Shown: positions 26,513 to 28,686 of the stretch, piece by piece | Position numbering within the stretch: the stretch's first letter is position 1 | Layout of the letters: every line of letters starts with the position of its first letter | Assembly: GCA_035536235.1 (NCBI GenBank) | Contig: DATLOQ010000151.1 | Coordinates: 1-28,686 of the forward strand | Direction: 5' to 3' | From: DATLNF01 sp035536235 | GTDB lineage: Bacteria; Actinomycetota; Actinomycetes; BP-191 | DNA length: 28,686 nt | Made by a program: the position numbers and the translations under genes | Notes under the pieces: model-generated | The model's input: the letters and a program-made list of their open reading frames with translations, nothing else | Told to the model about the DNA's origin: nothing | Databases searched by the model: none

Positions 26513-28686
26513 ATGACGAACACACCTCCGCGACCCAGCGCTTCTCCTGGCCGGCCCCCCGCCGCACCGGCTCGCAGCCAGCCACCCCGCCGACGGGGGC
26601 GCCTCACCCGTCGGGGCCGGCTGCTGCTCCTGCTCGCCCCGCTTCTCGGACTGCTTCTGCTGGTGTTCTTCCTCGGCGTCCTCTACGCGGTGACCTCGGT
26701 GCCCAACGCGACGCCGGACGAGCAGTCGGTGCTCGTCCTGCACAACGACGGCAGCGAGCTCGGCCGCATCCAGGGTGAGGAGAACCGCACCGACGTACCG
26801 CTGGAGAGCTTGTCGGAGCCGGTGCGCCAGGCCGTGCTGGCGGCCGAGGACGAGGGCTTCTACGGCCACAACGGGGTCTCCCCTACGGGCATCTTCCGCG
26901 CGCTGTTCCGCAACGTGAAGGGCGGCGGCGTCTCCCAGGGCGGCTCGACCATCACCCAGCAGTACACGAAGACGAAGTTCAAGCTGAGCAGGGAGCGCTC
27001 GCTATCACGCAAGCTCAAAGAGGTGATGGTTGCCGTCAAGCTGGAGCGCCGGCTCAGCAAGGACGAGATCTTCGAGAACTACCTCAACACCATCTACTTC
27101 GGCCGCGGAGCCTATGGCATCGAGGCGGCCGCGAAGACCTACTTCGGCGTGCCAAGCAGGGCGCTCAAGGTCGAGCAGGCAGCCGTCCTGGCCAGTCTCA
27201 TCCGCTCGCCCGAAGGCGGTGACCCCGCGCGACGACCGGAGCTGGCCAAGAAGCGGTGGACCGCGGTGCTGGTCAACATGGAGGAGGAGGGCTGGCTGCC
27301 CGACGGGACCTCGGAAACCGCGGTGTACCCCGACATCCGGAAGCCCGGCGCCGGCAAGACCGCCGGACGTCTCGCCGGCCCGCGCGGGCACGTCATCAAG
27401 GCCGTCGAGACCGAGCTCGCTGCGATCGGGCTGAGCCCGGAAGAGGTCAGCTACGCCGGCCTGCGGGTGACGACCACCATCGACGCCAAGGCGCAGGCGG
27501 CGGCGGCGAAGGCGATGGACGAGATCCTGCCGCGGGACAAGGTGCCCGACGACCTGCTCTCGGCGCTGATCTCGGTCGAGCCGGGCACAGGTGCGATCAA
27601 GGCGATGTTCGGCGGCCGCGACTACACCAAGCGGTTCATCAACGATGCCACCGACAACCCCCGCCAGCCCGGCTCGAGCTTCAAGCCGGTGGTGCTCGCC
27701 GCCGCGATCGAGGAGGGCATCGGGCTGCGCAGCGTGTACGACGGCCGCTCGCCCCAGGACTTCCCCGGCCGCGAGCGCCCGGTGAGCAACTACGGCGACA
27801 GCAACGACTCCTTCGGCCGCATCGACCTGGTCGAGGCCACCGCGAAGTCGGTCAACACGGTCTACTTCCGGCTCGCCCTGGACGCCGGTCCGCGCAAGGT
27901 CATCGACGTGGCGCAGCGGCTCGGCGTGCCCGACTCCGACGAGTCCGAAGAGGGGTTGCGCCAGCCCGTGAAGCTCCGCCCCGAGGGCGGCCTCGGCCTC
28001 GGCGAGAGCGAGGTGCACGTCCTCGATCAGGCTGCCGTATTCGCGACCTTCGCCGCCAACGGGACAGCGGCGACGCCGTACCTCATCCAGCGAGTGGTGG
28101 ACCGCGAGGGCAAGGTCGTCTTCAAGGCCGAGAAGAACACCGACGCCTCTGCCCTCGACCCGGAGATCGCGGCGGACGTCACGTTCGCGATGCAGCAGGT
28201 CGTCGAGAAGGGCACCGCCACCGGGGCCAGGCTCGACGGTAGACCCGCCGCCGGCAAGACCGGGACGACGCAGGACAACGCCGACGCCTGGTTCGTCGGA
28301 TTCACCCCTCAGCTCTCGACGGCCGTGTGGATGGGCTTCGACAAGCCGAAGGACAAGCAGCTCAAGAACATCCTCGGTCGTGATGTCACCGGCGGCAGCT
28401 TCCCCGCGGCGATCTTCAAGCGCTACATGGACGAGGCGCTGCAGGGTGCGCCGGTGAAGGCCTTCCCCCCGCCGGCCTACGTCGGGAAGAAGGAGACGGG
28501 GAGCCAGCCCTCGCGCGCGCCGGCATCCCAGCAGACCCCGTCGGAGTCGCCGTCCAGCCTCCTGCCCAGCGACCTCCCGAGCGTCGAGCCGTCGCCGAGC
28601 GTGGTCGTGGTGGAGCCGTCCAGCGAGCCGTCGAGGCCGGCGGAGCCGAGCCCGCCGCCGAGCGAGCCGCCGCCGAGCTCGCCGCC
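26513..28686 (+). CDS. ponA: Class A penicillin-binding protein, 3'-truncated
   Basis: A bifunctional peptidoglycan synthase open through the window end (724 complete codons seen). A basic Pro-rich cytoplasmic N terminus and one membrane helix (about 38-60) precede a GT51 glycosyltransferase domain with EDEGFYGHNG (Glu112 likely catalytic) and QGGSTITQQYTK. The transpeptidase domain has SxxK at 388-391 (SSFK), SVN at 446-448 and KTGT at 582-585. All three penicillin-binding motifs are intact. The C terminus becomes a Ser/Pro/Glu-rich low-complexity tail that runs off the window. An ATG at 26502 closes after four codons, so ATG 26513 is used. It is divergent from DUF5318, matching the Rv0049-ponA1 arrangement. 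Confidence 0.96.
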   Translation, partial: MTNTPPRPSASPGRPPAAPARSQPPRRRGRLTRRGRLLLLLAPLLGLLLLVFFLGVLYAVTSVPNATPDEQSVLVLHNDGSELGRIQGEENRTDVPLESLSEPVRQAVLAAEDEGFYGHNGVSPTGIFRALFRNVKGGGVSQGGSTITQQYTKTKFKLSRERSLSRKLKEVMVAVKLERRLSKDEIFENYLNTIYFGRGAYGIEAAAKTYFGVPSRALKVEQAAVLASLIRSPEGGDPARRPELAKKRWTAVLVNMEEEGWLPDGTSETAVYPDIRKPGAGKTAGRLAGPRGHVIKAVETELAAIGLSPEEVSYAGLRVTTTIDAKAQAAAAKAMDEILPRDKVPDDLLSALISVEPGTGAIKAMFGGRDYTKRFINDATDNPRQPGSSFKPVVLAAAIEEGIGLRSVYDGRSPQDFPGRERPVSNYGDSNDSFGRIDLVEATAKSVNTVYFRLALDAGPRKVIDVAQRLGVPDSDESEEGLRQPVKLRPEGGLGLGESEVHVLDQAAVFATFAANGTAATPYLIQRVVDREGKVVFKAEKNTDASALDPEIAADVTFAMQQVVEKGTATGARLDGRPAAGKTGTTQDNADAWFVGFTPQLSTAVWMGFDKPKDKQLKNILGRDVTGGSFPAAIFKRYMDEALQGAPVKAFPPPAYVGKKETGSQPSRAPASQQTPSESPSSLLPSDLPSVEPSPSVVVVEPSSEPSRPAEPSPPPSEPPPSSP

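Noticed and set aside
1..28686. tRNA or rRNA genes, CRISPR arrays, insertion sequences, prophage or defence systems
   Set aside because: None seen: no transposase, integrase, cas, toxin-antitoxin or restriction motifs, no regularly spaced repeats of CRISPR type, and no DnaA-box cluster. Linkage to oriC is inferred only from gene order.

Overview
The window is high-GC DNA (roughly 70% by eye) with many GTG starts, short or absent 5' leaders and tight gene packing. It looks like a chromosomal segment of an actinobacterium (Actinomycetota). Gene content supports this: an ino1-padR pair beside a DUF5318 protein and a divergent ponA-type penicillin-binding protein, and a separate set of NUDIX hydrolase, DUF6049 protein, murJ, sigM, anti-sigma factor, trxB and trxA with a divergent CCA-adding enzyme. 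Both blocks lie close to oriC in Mycobacterium and relatives, so an origin-proximal location is inferred. No dnaA, rRNA, tRNA, CRISPR array, transposase or phage gene is visible. Genus cannot be decided from the sequence.

Layout. Positions 1-2.2 kb: the 3' end of a Pro-rich membrane-anchored protein and a coupled membrane GAF-GGDEF diguanylate cyclase. 2.2-5.2 kb: trxA and trxB, each with a SigR/SigH-type promoter, separated by and next to two plus-strand membrane proteins of unknown role. 5.2-8.3 kb: anti-sigma factor, SigM-like sigma factor and a membrane pseudokinase with a discoidin-like outer domain. 8.4-13 kb: accessory genes lying between the pseudokinase and murJ, namely a cupredoxin-like lipoprotein, a 50-residue membrane protein missed by length cut-offs, a polytopic membrane protein, a conserved protein of unknown function, a GNAT acetyltransferase, an NlpC/P60 hydrolase behind a cyclic-di-AMP (ydaO) riboswitch, and a pilin-like single-pass protein. 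13-17.3 kb: murJ, DUF6049 and NUDIX genes joined by 4-nt GTGA overlaps. 17.3-21.4 kb: CCA-adding enzyme, a FecR-like protein and an MFS transporter. 21.4-24 kb: a Leu/Val/Phe dehydrogenase, a small Cys-rich protein and a Pro/Val-rich surface protein. 24-28.7 kb: a strong terminator, ino1, padR with a three-box operator, DUF5318 and a truncated class A PBP.

The genes share an envelope theme: lipid II flipping (murJ), peptidoglycan polymerisation (PBP), wall hydrolysis under c-di-AMP control (NlpC/P60), an extracytoplasmic sigma factor, inositol for lipids and mycothiol, and thiol redox control. No wholly new system could be demonstrated. The best observations are: (1) repeated leaderless-type starts with a TANNNT box exactly 6 or 8 nt upstream; (2) matched SigR-type promoters on trxA and trxB; (3) a c-di-AMP aptamer that abuts the Shine-Dalgarno sequence; (4) a stand-alone MurJ-type pseudokinase separated from murJ by an accessory block; and (5) an uncharacterised operon (10767 down to 8824) facing a cupredoxin-like lipoprotein.
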